Source of the DNA: Planctomycetota bacterium
GTDB lineage: Bacteria; Planctomycetota; B15-G4
DNA length: 64,000 nucleotides
Direction of reading: 5' to 3'
Assembly (NCBI GenBank): GCA_029259715.1
Contig: JAJDEP010000012.1
Coordinates: 1-64,000, forward strand
The translations under genes were made by a program, and so were the position numbers. A model generated the notes under the pieces. The model saw nothing but the letters and a program-made list of their open reading frames with translations. It made no database searches and was not told the DNA's origin. The stretch's first letter is position 1. Every line of letters begins with the position of its first letter. Positions 8,253 to 16,859 of the stretch are shown piece after piece.

Positions 8253-10577
8253 TCAGAAGACCGGATCGAGGCGGGCATACTCGGCCATGAGTTGCTTGTC
8301 GCCGAAGCGCTCGAAGCGGACGGTGATGCGCGCTGAGCCGCCGTGCCCGCTGACGCTGAGCACCACGCCCTGGCCAAAGTGTGGGTGGCGCACATTCTGC
8401 CCGGCCTTGGGCAGCGCACCCGCCTCTCCCGGCTCGGCTCCGAGGCCTCCCGCCGGGGCGTCGACGTAGTCACTCGCGTCGGGGACGTATTCGGTCACCG
8501 GCCGGCTCCCACCACCGCCGAAACCGGAACCAGAGCCGGAGCTCTGCGCGCCTCGGCGCGGCGCCGACCGGAAGACGGTCTCCCGATCGTCACGCACGAC
8601 GTTCTCGTCATCCAACTCGGTGAGGAACCGGGAGGGCACCGTCGGCATCCACTGGCCCATCATCGCGCGCCGACCGGCGTGGGACAGGACCAGCTCGCGC
8701 ATCGCCCGCGTCATGCCGACGTACGCCAGGCGCCGTTCCTCCTGGATCTCCTCTTCGGTGTCGAGCGAGCGTTGATGCGGCAGCAGGCCCTCTTCCATAC
8801 CGGCGATGAAGACGACGGGGAACTCGAGGCCCTTGGCCGAGTGCAGCGTCATCAAGGTCAGGCGGTCACCCTCCGACTCCTGACGGTCGATGTCGGCCAG
8901 CAGCACCGTCTCTTCCAGGAAGCCGACGAGGGTCGGGTCGGGATCGTGCAGCCCGTAGGCAGCGAGAGCCTGTTCGAGTTCGGCGATGTTGTCGAGGCGC
9001 TCGACCGATTCACCGCCGCCGAAGTCCTCGATGTAGTCGCGGAAACGGGTGCGCTCGATGATGGCGCGCAGCGTCTCGTCCGGCGAGCCGTCGAGCGTCT
9101 CGCGCAGCCCGTCGAGCAAGGCGATGACGCCCGCCAGCGCCTTGCGGGCGCGCGCCGTGAGACCGGGGGCCTCGTCAGCACGGCGCGCCGCCTCGCAGGG
9201 GCCGATGCCGAGCGGGACCGCCCATGCCCGCAGGCGCTCGAGCGTGGTCTTCCCGATGCCGCGCGTGGGGACGTTCACGATGCGCAGGAATGCCAGCGCA
9301 TCGTTGGGGTTGACCAATACGCGCAGGTACGCGAGCAGGTCCTTGACCTCCTTGCGCTCGTAGAACTCCACCGATCCCACGAGATCGTAGGGGACGTTGT
9401 GCAGCCGCAGCGCGCGCTCGAATCCCCGCGAGAGGGCATTCGTCCGGTAGAACACGGCCATGTCGGAGTAGGGCGTGCCGGCCTCTCGGCGTTCTTGCGC
9501 CATGCGGACGATGGCGTCCGCCTCCGACTCCTCGTCGTCCGTGGACAGGAGCGTGATGGGCTGGCCCTCGCCCAATTCGCTCCACAGGTCTCCCATGAGG
9601 CGACCCGGGTTGTTCCGGATGAGTGCGCTTGCGCCGGCGAGGATGTGGTTCGTGGAGCGGTAATTCTGCTCGAGACGCACGACCCGGGCGTCCTCGAAGT
9701 CCCTCTGGAACTCGAGGATGTTTCGGATGCGCGCGCCGCGCCAACGGTAGATGGACTGGTCGGGGTCTCCGGTCACACAGAGGTTGCCGTGGCCTGCGGC
9801 GATTTGTCGGCCGATGAATTCCTGAATGCGGTTGGTGTCCTGGTACTCGTCGATCAGGACGTAGCGGTAGCGACGCCGGTAGCGGTCGGCCGTCTCCGGG
9901 TGGTCGCGCAGGATCTCGGCGGTCTTGAGCAGCAGGTCGTCGAAGTCGACGGCATGGGCCTCGGTGAGCCCGTCCGTGTAGCGGCCGTAGACCCGGGAAA
10001 CCGTGCGCTCGAACGGTGACAGTCCCCCGCCGTCGGCTTCTTCCGGTCCGATCCCGTCGTTCTTCAAGCGCGAGATCGCGGACAGCACCGCCCTCGGGTG
10101 GGGGTTCTGCGGATCGAGTCCCATGTCCTTGGCGATCTGCCGCACGAGTGCCAGCTGATCGTCCTGGTCGTAGATGGTGAAATTCGGATCGAGTCCCAGC
10201 ACGCTGCCGTCGATGCGCAGGACCCGCGCGCAGAATCCGTGGAACGTCGAGAGGGTGACGCGCCCCTCGCCCACAGCCTGCTCGACGCGTTCGCGCATCT
10301 CGCCGGCCGCCTTACGCGTGAAGGTGATGGCCAGGATGGCGTGCGCCGGGACACCGCGGGCGATGAGGTGGGCGATGCGTCTGGTGATGACGCGGGTCTT
10401 GCCGCTACCGGCCCCGGCGACGATGAGCAACGGCCCGTCGCCGTATTCGACGGCTTCCCGCTGGGGCTCGTTGAGGTCAGCGACGATTTCCGAGAGATCG
10501 GTCAAGACGGAGAGTCCGGGGAGTGGCACCGCAGGGACACCGTGCGCCTTGGAGGCGGGCCCGCGTCCGGGCATCAT
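8253..10577 (-). CDS. pcrA: UvrD/PcrA-type superfamily 1 DNA helicase
   Basis: All helicase motifs of UvrD/PcrA are present in about 774 residues: GAGSGKT (Walker A, near residue 55), the DEYQDTN box (motif II), GDPDQSIYRWRGA (motif III), LMTLHSAKGLEF (motif V) and YVGMTRA (motif VI). The C-terminus has the small Tudor-like domain (HPHFGQGVVL...) used by PcrA to bind RNA polymerase. It unwinds DNA in nucleotide-excision repair and at stalled forks. Start: ATG at 10577 gives a 25-residue unmatched leader; a TTG at 10505 just before the conserved N-terminus is also possible and would leave about 90 bases between it and the divergent acpS. Confidence 0.92.
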   Translation of the reverse strand: MMPGRGPASKAHGVPAVPLPGLSVLTDLSEIVADLNEPQREAVEYGDGPLLIVAGAGSGKTRVITRRIAHLIARGVPAHAILAITFTRKAAGEMRERVEQAVGEGRVTLSTFHGFCARVLRIDGSVLGLDPNFTIYDQDDQLALVRQIAKDMGLDPQNPHPRAVLSAISRLKNDGIGPEEADGGGLSPFERTVSRVYGRYTDGLTEAHAVDFDDLLLKTAEILRDHPETADRYRRRYRYVLIDEYQDTNRIQEFIGRQIAAGHGNLCVTGDPDQSIYRWRGARIRNILEFQRDFEDARVVRLEQNYRSTNHILAGASALIRNNPGRLMGDLWSELGEGQPITLLSTDDEESEADAIVRMAQERREAGTPYSDMAVFYRTNALSRGFERALRLHNVPYDLVGSVEFYERKEVKDLLAYLRVLVNPNDALAFLRIVNVPTRGIGKTTLERLRAWAVPLGIGPCEAARRADEAPGLTARARKALAGVIALLDGLRETLDGSPDETLRAIIERTRFRDYIEDFGGGESVERLDNIAELEQALAAYGLHDPDPTLVGFLEETVLLADIDRQESEGDRLTLMTLHSAKGLEFPVVFIAGMEEGLLPHQRSLDTEEEIQEERRLAYVGMTRAMRELVLSHAGRRAMMGQWMPTVPSRFLTELDDENVVRDDRETVFRSAPRRGAQSSGSGSGFGGGGSRPVTEYVPDASDYVDAPAGGLGAEPGEAGALPKAGQNVRHPHFGQGVVLSVSGHGGSARITVRFERFGDKQLMAEYARLDPVF

Positions 10578-10595
10578 AGGGCTCACGGAGGTGTG

Positions 10596-10994
10596 ATGGT
10601 CGCGGGACTCGGAACCGACATGGTCGAGATCGAGCGGGTCGAGGCCGCGCTGCGCCGCCATGGTGAGGCGTTCATGCGCAAGGTCTTCACCGAACGCGAA
10701 CAAGCCTTGTTCGCGCAGGCCGCCGGCGGCGAGGCCGACGACGGCTCACGGCTGCTCCAGGAAGTCGCGGCCCGGTTCGCGGCGAAGGAGGCCGCGCTCA
10801 AGGCCCTCGGCACCGGCTGGGGCCAGGGCTTCGGCTGGCACGACGTCGAGATCCTCGGAGGGCGAGGTGAACCGCCGGTTCTGGCGCTCTCGGAGTCGGC
10901 CGCGGCCCGCATGGCGACTCGCGGGGGCACGGAGGCCCTGGTCAGCATGACGCACACCGACCAGATGGCCTCGGCGACGGTCCTGCTCGCCTGA
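10596..10994 (+). CDS. acpS: Holo-[acyl-carrier-protein] synthase
   Basis: The 132-residue protein is a full-length AcpS: GLGTDMVEIERV at the N-terminus with the metal-binding Asp, FTEREQALF, RFAAKEAALKALG with the second metal-binding Glu, and a C-terminal VSMTHTDQMASATV segment. It transfers phosphopantetheine from CoA to acyl carrier protein, which activates fatty-acid synthesis. GGAGG lies only 4 bases before the ATG at 10596; GTG at 10599 is better spaced and could be the true start. It is divergent from pcrA with little or no space between. Confidence 0.9.
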   Translation: MVAGLGTDMVEIERVEAALRRHGEAFMRKVFTEREQALFAQAAGGEADDGSRLLQEVAARFAAKEAALKALGTGWGQGFGWHDVEILGGRGEPPVLALSESAAARMATRGGTEALVSMTHTDQMASATVLLA

Positions 10995-11038
10995 TCCGCG
11001 TTTCGCCGAATGGCCGTTGTGCCCCGAGGGGCGGGCCG

Positions 11039-11770
11039 TCAGCGGGCGTGGATCTCCAGGCCGATGCCGTCCGTCTGGGCGCGGACAGCGACGAGTCGCA
11101 TGTTCCCCTGGGCATCGGCAGAGACGAAGACCCAAGTCACGAACAGGCCAGGATGGCTCTCACCGTACGAGGACACGATCTCACGGAACTGGCGCAGGCT
11201 GAGGCTCGGCACGTCGCCGACAACGTCCAGCATCGGCGGGAGCGCGTGACCGTCGAGGTAGTCGTCCACAGGACGGCTACCGGCATCGATCATCAGGGCC
11301 GCTCGCCGCAGCGTGGCGCCGGTCGCCGCATGCATCGTGGCATCCATGCCTTCGGGCAGGTTGAGGTTGGCGCGGCCTTGGAATCGGATCGAGCCGACGC
11401 CTGTGCCGTCTGAGGTCACCTGCTCGACGGGCAGGGCCATGCCCTGGGTGTCGACATCGGCCGACTCCGACTCACCGGGCAAGACGAATTCCAGGTCACC
11501 CGTGACGTCGATCACGATCTGCGCCATGCCCGCGTCCAGCTCGGTGCCGACCACTTCGCCGGCCACCGTCAGGCTCACGGCCGCGGTGGAGCTCACCGAG
11601 CTCGAACTGCCGCTACCGCCCTTGCCGGGCAGCACTCCGTCGTCGTCGTTGTTCTGTGCTGAGACGCCGCCGCTGGCGACCAACAATGCAACAGCGGCAC
11701 TGGAGGCCAGCCTCAGCAGCGAGGGGCGGTGGAAGCGGGGGGCGGTGGCATTCATCGTATCGGCCTTCAT
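11039..11770 (-). CDS. Secreted protein of unknown function, sigma/anti-sigma operon
   Basis: The 243-residue protein has a Sec signal peptide (basic start, then LASSAAVALLVASGG, cleavage near VSAQ), a Gly/Ser-rich linker at about 48-62, and a globular part of mixed strands and a C-terminal helix-rich segment. It has no cysteines in the mature part and I recognise no family. It is the third gene of an operon: its ATG overlaps the stop of the anti-sigma gene (ATGA). Genes in this position often encode the target or a periplasmic partner of the anti-sigma system, but nothing here proves that. Confidence 0.6.
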   Translation of the reverse strand: MKADTMNATAPRFHRPSLLRLASSAAVALLVASGGVSAQNNDDDGVLPGKGGSGSSSSVSSTAAVSLTVAGEVVGTELDAGMAQIVIDVTGDLEFVLPGESESADVDTQGMALPVEQVTSDGTGVGSIRFQGRANLNLPEGMDATMHAATGATLRRAALMIDAGSRPVDDYLDGHALPPMLDVVGDVPSLSLRQFREIVSSYGESHPGLFVTWVFVSADAQGNMRLVAVRAQTDGIGLEIHAR

Positions 11771-12798
11771 GCAGCGAAGAGGACGGGGACCTGGCGGCGC
11801 AAGTCGTCGGCGAGGGTGGCATGCCGATCGATGAGCGCTGCGAACCCCTGCTTACGACTCAGGAGCGCGCGAGTCTGGTCCACGCGGGAGGGGAAGCGTT
11901 GGACGAGATCACGGAAGTGATCGATGCCCTGGGTGACGCGTCCGACCTTGACGCAGTTGACAGCAAGATTGACGAGGGCGGTGAAGAGTCGGGGCTCGTC
12001 ATCGAGCAAGCCGCTCTCGACCACCTTCGTGTAGCACTCGATGGCCTGTTCGAAGTCGCCACCGGTCGCGTGGACGTTCCCGAGCATCTGCAGGGCCATC
12101 ATGCGGTGCACCGGGTCCTGCCCGTGCAGCGACACCTCGCGATAGGTGACGCGGGCACGGTCGAAGCGACCGCTCAGCATGTGGTGGAAGCCCAGGTAGA
12201 GCCGCGCCTCGTCCAGTCCGGCATCGAGCGCGAGCGCCTCCTCGAGCAGACGGCGGCCGTTGGCAAGCGCTCCCGACCCCGCGCGCGACGATGAGGAGAA
12301 CAGACGGCGTGAACGACGGAACAACGAACCCGATTCCCGCGACCCGTTCGTGCGAGCGGCGGCCTCGAGCTCTTCCGCCTCGCGGGAGAGGCGGCGGCCG
12401 CGACCTGTCGCGCTGCGGATGTCCACCGGCTCGCGGGCGGGCAACACAGACCTCTGCAGCTCGCTCGTGAGGGCGCCATTGCCCTTCAGTACGTAAGCCT
12501 TGCCCAGCTCGTAGAACAGCCGCGAGAGCTCGGCTCGCTTGTCATCGAGCAGCGTGCCTGTGACGGCGGCGAAGAGGGCGTGCTTGTCGACGAGGTCGAC
12601 GCGGGCCTGGTCGAAGTCGGCGGCCTGGATGCGGTTGAGCGACGCCAGCTTGCGCAGGTCGTCGACGAACCCCCGACAGTCGGTGCACCCATCGAGGTGG
12701 GAGACCAGCCGCCCGGTGTCCTCGGCGGGGAGTTCGTGGTCGACGAACAGGTTGATGTCCTGTTCAAAATCGAGGCAGGCCTGTCCGGTGAGGTTCAT
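11767..12798 (-). CDS. Zinc-finger anti-sigma-like protein with TPR repeats
   Basis: Residues about 10-45 carry the zinc-binding anti-sigma motif (HLDGCTDC, H-x3-C-x2-C, with an upstream acidic helix). The remaining 300 residues are helical: a central basic/Ser-rich segment at about 130-180, then TPR-like repeats (YLGFHHMLSGRFDRARVTYREV, LGNVHATGGDFEQAIECYTKV). There is no transmembrane helix, so if it is an anti-sigma factor it is cytoplasmic and the TPR part may sense a partner protein. The ATG at 12798 overlaps the stop of the sigma gene (ATGA), which also fixes the start. 343 residues. Confidence 0.72.
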   Translation of the reverse strand: MNLTGQACLDFEQDINLFVDHELPAEDTGRLVSHLDGCTDCRGFVDDLRKLASLNRIQAADFDQARVDLVDKHALFAAVTGTLLDDKRAELSRLFYELGKAYVLKGNGALTSELQRSVLPAREPVDIRSATGRGRRLSREAEELEAAARTNGSRESGSLFRRSRRLFSSSSRAGSGALANGRRLLEEALALDAGLDEARLYLGFHHMLSGRFDRARVTYREVSLHGQDPVHRMMALQMLGNVHATGGDFEQAIECYTKVVESGLLDDEPRLFTALVNLAVNCVKVGRVTQGIDHFRDLVQRFPSRVDQTRALLSRKQGFAALIDRHATLADDLRRQVPVLFAA

Positions 12799-13661
12799 GG
12801 CTTGCGGGTTCCCAGTACGCGGATCATGCATTGCAGGATCTTCTTGCGGGCCCGGCAGACGATCATCTTGAAGTTCTCGAGCCTTATGGAAAGCAGGTCG
12901 GCCGCCTCGCGGTAACCAAGCTTTCTGACTTCGACCAGCTCGAGCGCTAGGCGGTCGCGATCCTTCAGTTCGTTCTGATAGGCCCAGGAGTAGAGCGCCA
13001 GCAGCAGGCCGTAGACTTGGCGGCAGTGCACCGCGGATTCGCCGTTCTCGGTGGCCTGGGCCGGGGACTCGGCGGATTCGTCGGCAAGGATCTCGGCCAG
13101 CGAGTCGGCTGGCACGCCCTGCTTGCTGACCTTGTTCAGGTGCCGGTAGACCGTGTTCCGGATGATCGAATAGGACCAGTTCCGGAATGCATTCGGCTTC
13201 TCGGCACAGAACTTGGTCGGATAGCGGTAGATCGCGAGGAACGACTCTTGAAGGATGTCCTGCATGCCGCCGCGGCAGCCGGTCATGCGCATGATCCGGG
13301 ATGCGATCAGCGAGAACGGGTGCAGGTTCAGCTCGAAAAGCAGGGTGTATGCGTCAACCCGGTGATGGAGGCGGTAGACGTCCATCAGCGCGTTGTTGAG
13401 GGCCTGGAGGCCGGTGCCTTGCTTCAGGGCGAGGGCAAGCAGCTCATGACGAGTCTCATCGGCGATGAGCTGGGCGCGCGTCAGGACCTCGGCCGGCACT
13501 TCCTCGGCCAATGCGGCCGAGTAGGTCGTTGCAGCGGATTGACTCCCGCTGTTCTCGACTGGCTCGGGGCTCATGTCGGGTTGCGCCACGGAGGAACTGC
13601 CCTGTTCGGGGGTGCTTCGATTCGGGATCGACCCGGGCGGACCACGTCCCGGCAGCACCAT
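12795..13661 (-). CDS. ECF-like RNA polymerase sigma factor
   Basis: The 288-residue protein contains sigma-70 region 2 near residues 125-175 (MQDILQESFLAIYRYP, then NAFRNWSYSIIRNTVYRHLNK) and region 4 near 235-285 (LALELVEVRKLGYREAADLLSIRLENFKMIVCRARKKI). It is longer than a typical ECF factor (about 180) because of a 100-residue N-terminal region and a spacer of about 60 residues between regions 2 and 4. It is followed by a zinc-finger anti-sigma gene with overlapping ends, the usual arrangement for ECF control. Which ECF group it belongs to cannot be told from inspection. Confidence 0.75.
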   Translation of the reverse strand: MVLPGRGPPGSIPNRSTPEQGSSSVAQPDMSPEPVENSGSQSAATTYSAALAEEVPAEVLTRAQLIADETRHELLALALKQGTGLQALNNALMDVYRLHHRVDAYTLLFELNLHPFSLIASRIMRMTGCRGGMQDILQESFLAIYRYPTKFCAEKPNAFRNWSYSIIRNTVYRHLNKVSKQGVPADSLAEILADESAESPAQATENGESAVHCRQVYGLLLALYSWAYQNELKDRDRLALELVEVRKLGYREAADLLSIRLENFKMIVCRARKKILQCMIRVLGTRKP

Positions 13662-13706
13662 CCCGAGATAGCGATCGACCGGATCCGGGTCACAGAAATG
13701 ACGCGA

Positions 13707-13735
13707 TTGCCAGCTGGATTGTTTCCGAGATTATC
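13707..13735 (+). promoter_or_regulatory. Possible promoter for the glycosyltransferase gene
   Basis: TTGCCA at 13707 and ATTATC at 13730 are separated by 17 bases in an AT-richer spot of the divergent region, 28 bases before the GTG start. The -35 fits the sigma-70 consensus, the -10 only half. Seen in sequence; function is a guess. Confidence 0.22.
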
Positions 13736-13762
13736 GCAATTCGTCGTTTTGAGGGCGAATTC

Positions 13763-15541
13763 GTGAAGAATCGGTCGATTCTGGGAATCAGCGTCGCGAT
13801 CGTGGCGACGCTGCTGGCCCTCTCGGTCCGCGATACCTGGACCATCGACCCCGATGCGGCGGCCTACGTCGGGCTCGGTCGCGCCCTGGCCAGCGGCGAC
13901 GGATATACCCTGGAGGGCCCCTCAGGGTCTCTCCACGGCAAGTACCCGCCGGGGCTCCCCCTGGTCATCGCGGGACTCACGCGGGTCGCCGGCCCGGAGG
14001 CCTACGATCTGTTCCACCTGGCGCTGGTGGCCCTGCTCGTCGCAGCGTTGGTCATTGTCCATGGCCTGGCTCGTCGACTCGGCCTCGGACCGGCACCCGC
14101 GTTGGTCGTGGCCCTCTGTACTGGCCTCTCCCAGACCTTCTTCGATCTGAGCGTCGTCTACATCCGCACCGAGGTGCCCTTCCTGGCCCTGTCGATGGGG
14201 GCGCTCCGGCTCCTCCTCGGCCCAACCCTCCCGTCCGAGGGCGAGGGGCCGCGCCCGCTGTCCCTGGGCAGATTCCTGTCCTCGGCAGCCCTTTTGCTGG
14301 GCGCGGTGCTCATCCGCACCGCGGGAGTCGCCCTGGCCATCGTCCCGGCCTGGCGACTGGTCGCACGGGGCTCGACACTGCGGGTGCGCGGGCAGTCCGC
14401 CGTCCTCGTCGCCGTCGCCATCGTGCCCGTATTGGCATGGCAACCGGTGACGGGCTGGGTCACCGGTACGCCGTCGGCCGAGGGTGAGCGGACGTCCTAC
14501 GCCGCAGAATTCCTCGCCAGCGAACCCCGCGACCTGACCAAGGTCGTGCAGATCGACAATCCGCGCCTCGACGGCCGCGGACTCGTGCGCCGGGTGACGG
14601 GCAACGTCGAAGTGCTCGCCAGGGCCTGCGCGACGCTGCTCACCAACGTCGACCGGGCGGCTCATCGCCTGCCGGTGGGCGCGCTGCTGCTCCTGCTCGT
14701 GGCCGCCGGCTCACTCTCGATGCTCACCAGGGGCAGCGGACCCCGCGAGGCGGGGCTCTACCTCCTCGCGGCCTGCGGTCTCTATCTGGTCTGGCCGTTC
14801 AATCAGCAGGAGCGCTTCTATGCCCCGCTCCTCCCGCTGATGCTCATCGCAGCGGGGAGCGGCGTCGTCCACGCGTGGCGGACCGCAGCCCGAGCCGCCG
14901 AGTCCTCCGCCGGGCGGACGCTGCTGCGCGTGATCGCCCTCGCCATGCTGGCCCTGCTGCTGGCCCAGAGCAGTGACCAGCCCGTCCTCCTTGAGCGCTG
15001 GTCGTACGCCTATGCCGGTCTGCTCGCCGCGAGTCTCGTGCTCGTGATCCTGCTCTTCCGCTGGTCGCAACCCGGCCGATGGCCGCGGCCGCACCCGGCA
15101 CTCCTGGGGCTCCTCGTCCTGGTCTTCGCGGCGCCCTTCGGCCAGCGGATGGTCCGGGATTGGCCGGCGCGCTGCGCCGCCTTCGAGGCCCGCCGGGCTG
15201 AGGCCCCCGTGGGAGGCGCCCTGCAGCGCATCGACACCCACCCGCTGCTCGAGCAGGCCGCCCTGTTCCTGCGCGACGGCACTCCCGTCGACGCCACCGT
15301 CATGACGGACGTCCCCAAGATGATGGCGATCATGGCGGACCGTCGTTGCCTGCCCTTCGTGTTCAGCGCCGATCCGCCCCGGGTGCACGCCGAGGGGGCC
15401 GACTACGTCTTCTACACCCGCGAGCTGCCCGCGGCCGACGCGGCCTTGGCGGCCACCGCGGCCGAATTCGATGTCGCCCTCGATCTCGAAGACGCGGGGG
15501 GCACAACGGTGGCCTCCATCTACACGACCCGCGCGCCATGA
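13763..15541 (+). CDS. Polytopic membrane glycosyltransferase, GT39/PMT-like
   Basis: The 592-residue protein has about 10-12 hydrophobic helices and a first extracytoplasmic loop with DPDAAAYVGLGRALASGDGY and KYPPGLPL, the pattern of polyprenyl-phosphate-sugar-dependent (GT-C) transferases such as the PMT_2 group. Such enzymes move a sugar from a lipid carrier to protein or lipid on the outer face of the membrane. The C-terminal 100 residues are soluble. GTG at 13763 is supported by GAGGG seven bases upstream and by the start of the first membrane helix. It overlaps the next gene by 4 bases. Confidence 0.68.
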   Translation: MKNRSILGISVAIVATLLALSVRDTWTIDPDAAAYVGLGRALASGDGYTLEGPSGSLHGKYPPGLPLVIAGLTRVAGPEAYDLFHLALVALLVAALVIVHGLARRLGLGPAPALVVALCTGLSQTFFDLSVVYIRTEVPFLALSMGALRLLLGPTLPSEGEGPRPLSLGRFLSSAALLLGAVLIRTAGVALAIVPAWRLVARGSTLRVRGQSAVLVAVAIVPVLAWQPVTGWVTGTPSAEGERTSYAAEFLASEPRDLTKVVQIDNPRLDGRGLVRRVTGNVEVLARACATLLTNVDRAAHRLPVGALLLLLVAAGSLSMLTRGSGPREAGLYLLAACGLYLVWPFNQQERFYAPLLPLMLIAAGSGVVHAWRTAARAAESSAGRTLLRVIALAMLALLLAQSSDQPVLLERWSYAYAGLLAASLVLVILLFRWSQPGRWPRPHPALLGLLVLVFAAPFGQRMVRDWPARCAAFEARRAEAPVGGALQRIDTHPLLEQAALFLRDGTPVDATVMTDVPKMMAIMADRRCLPFVFSADPPRVHAEGADYVFYTRELPAADAALAATAAEFDVALDLEDAGGTTVASIYTTRAP

Positions 15542-16359
15542 CGGCTCTGAGCGCGGCCCTCTCGGCCACGTTTGCCCAATTGCTGGCCGTGCTCGGGCCC
15601 ATCGCTGGTCTGGCCGTGCTGCTCCACGTCATCGAGCGGGCTCTTTCCGACCGCCTCGTCTCGCGACTCGGCTGGCGCGGCATCCTGGTCACCGGCTGGC
15701 TCGGCGTGCCCATCCACGAGCTCAGCCACGTGGTCGCGTGTCTCGTGTTCCGTCACAGGGTGGAGAAGGTGCAGCTCTTCGCCCCCGACAAGCGCACCGG
15801 ACGCCTCGGTTCCGTCCAGCACGCCTGGAATCGAAAGAGCGTCTATCAGCAGCTGGGACGCTTCTTCATCGGCATCGCACCGCTCGTCGGGGGGGCGACA
15901 GCCCTGTGGGCCGTGACCGCCTGGCTGGGTCCCTCCTCCATCACCCTGCCCGCGGCACCGCCCGACGGGGGCGTCCTCGACGTCGCCACGGCCACGGCTG
16001 AGCAGGCCGCAGCCATGCTGCGCGCACTGGTGCAGCCCGAGTCGCTGGGCTCGGGGCAGACCTGGCTCTACCTCTATCTCTGTCTGTGCATCGGTGCCCA
16101 CCTCGCGCCGAGCGCCGCTGATCTCAAGGGCGGATGGCCCGGATTCGTGCTCCTCTGCGTGCTCGTGTTCGGCGTGAACCTGCTCGCCATGGCCCTCCGT
16201 GGCGGCGACCCCGCGACGTCCACCGGGAATGGGCCGACGGCTATCCTGGCCGCCACCATCCCCGTCGTCGCCCTGTTGACGCTGGCTGTCGTCCTCGGCG
16301 CCGCCTGCATCGGCCTCGTTTGGCTCATCACCGCGCCGCTGCCTGAACGGGCCTACTAG
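15538..16359 (+). CDS. Integral membrane protein with HExxH motif (M50-like)
   Basis: The 273-residue protein has about five membrane helices; helix 2 contains GVPIHELSHVVACLVF, the HExxH zinc motif of site-2-protease-like (M50) peptidases, followed by a conserved-looking loop (FAPDKRTGRLGSV, AWNRKSVYQQLGRFFIGIAP). A second M50 motif with an Asp ligand is not obvious, so activity is not assured. It overlaps the glycosyltransferase gene upstream (ATGA), hinting at a joint role at the cell surface. Confidence 0.6.
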   Translation: MTALSAALSATFAQLLAVLGPIAGLAVLLHVIERALSDRLVSRLGWRGILVTGWLGVPIHELSHVVACLVFRHRVEKVQLFAPDKRTGRLGSVQHAWNRKSVYQQLGRFFIGIAPLVGGATALWAVTAWLGPSSITLPAAPPDGGVLDVATATAEQAAAMLRALVQPESLGSGQTWLYLYLCLCIGAHLAPSAADLKGGWPGFVLLCVLVFGVNLLAMALRGGDPATSTGNGPTAILAATIPVVALLTLAVVLGAACIGLVWLITAPLPERAY

Positions 16360-16375
16360 ACGCCTATTAGACGCC

Positions 16376-16391
16376 GACGAGACACCTCGTC
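16376..16391. terminator. Short hairpin between convergent genes
   Basis: GACGAG at 16376-16381 pairs with CTCGTC at 16386-16391 across a 4-base loop, between the stops of two convergent genes. No T-run follows. Weak terminator candidate at best. Confidence 0.28.
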
Positions 16392-16421
16392 ACGCCGGGC
16401 AGCCCGCCGGCGCGGCCGTGG

Positions 16422-16859
16422 TCAATCGTCGTGACCCGGGCGTCGCCGCTGGCGCTTGACCTCCGACCGCTGGGTCTTGCCTTCCAGGCGCCGCCGCTTG
16501 CTCGCCTTGGTGGGCTTCGTCTTGCGCCGCGCCTTCGGAACGTGCAGGGCCTGCCGCACGAGTTCGACCAGCCTCTCGCGCACGGCGCGTCGATTACCGA
16601 ACTGGCTGCGGCCCTCGTCGGACGACAGCACCAACTCCCCGTCCTTGGTCAGACGCGACGCGAGCTTGTCGAACAGCCGGGCCCGGCGTCCGTCGCTCAG
16701 CGCACGGCTCGACGCCACCGACCAACGCAGCGTGACCTTGGTCGAGAGCTTGTTCACGTTCTGTCCGCCGGGACCGCCCGACCGACTGGCCGTGATCGCG
16801 AGTTCGTCTCCGGGGATCACCAAGCTGCCGAGGACGGGCAGATCGCCTTCGACGGTCAC
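16422..16859 (-). CDS. arfB: ArfB/YaeJ-like peptidyl-tRNA hydrolase
   Basis: The 145-residue protein has the class I release factor catalytic loop (SRSGGPGGQNVNKLSTKVTLRW near residues 24-45, with GGQ) and a basic C-terminal tail rich in Lys and Arg (RRKTKPTKASKRRRLEGK), as in ArfB, which enters the empty mRNA channel of stalled ribosomes and releases the nascent chain. It lacks codon-recognition domains, which separates it from RF1/RF2. The GTG start at 16859 overlaps the stop of the upstream lipoprotein gene (GTGA). Confidence 0.88.
   Translation of the reverse strand: MTVEGDLPVLGSLVIPGDELAITASRSGGPGGQNVNKLSTKVTLRWSVASSRALSDGRRARLFDKLASRLTKDGELVLSSDEGRSQFGNRRAVRERLVELVRQALHVPKARRKTKPTKASKRRRLEGKTQRSEVKRQRRRPGHDD

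Noticed and set aside
11022..11033. GCCC/GGGC hairpin between acpS and the convergent gene
   Set aside because: Four base pairs only and no T-run; expected by chance in DNA this rich in GC.
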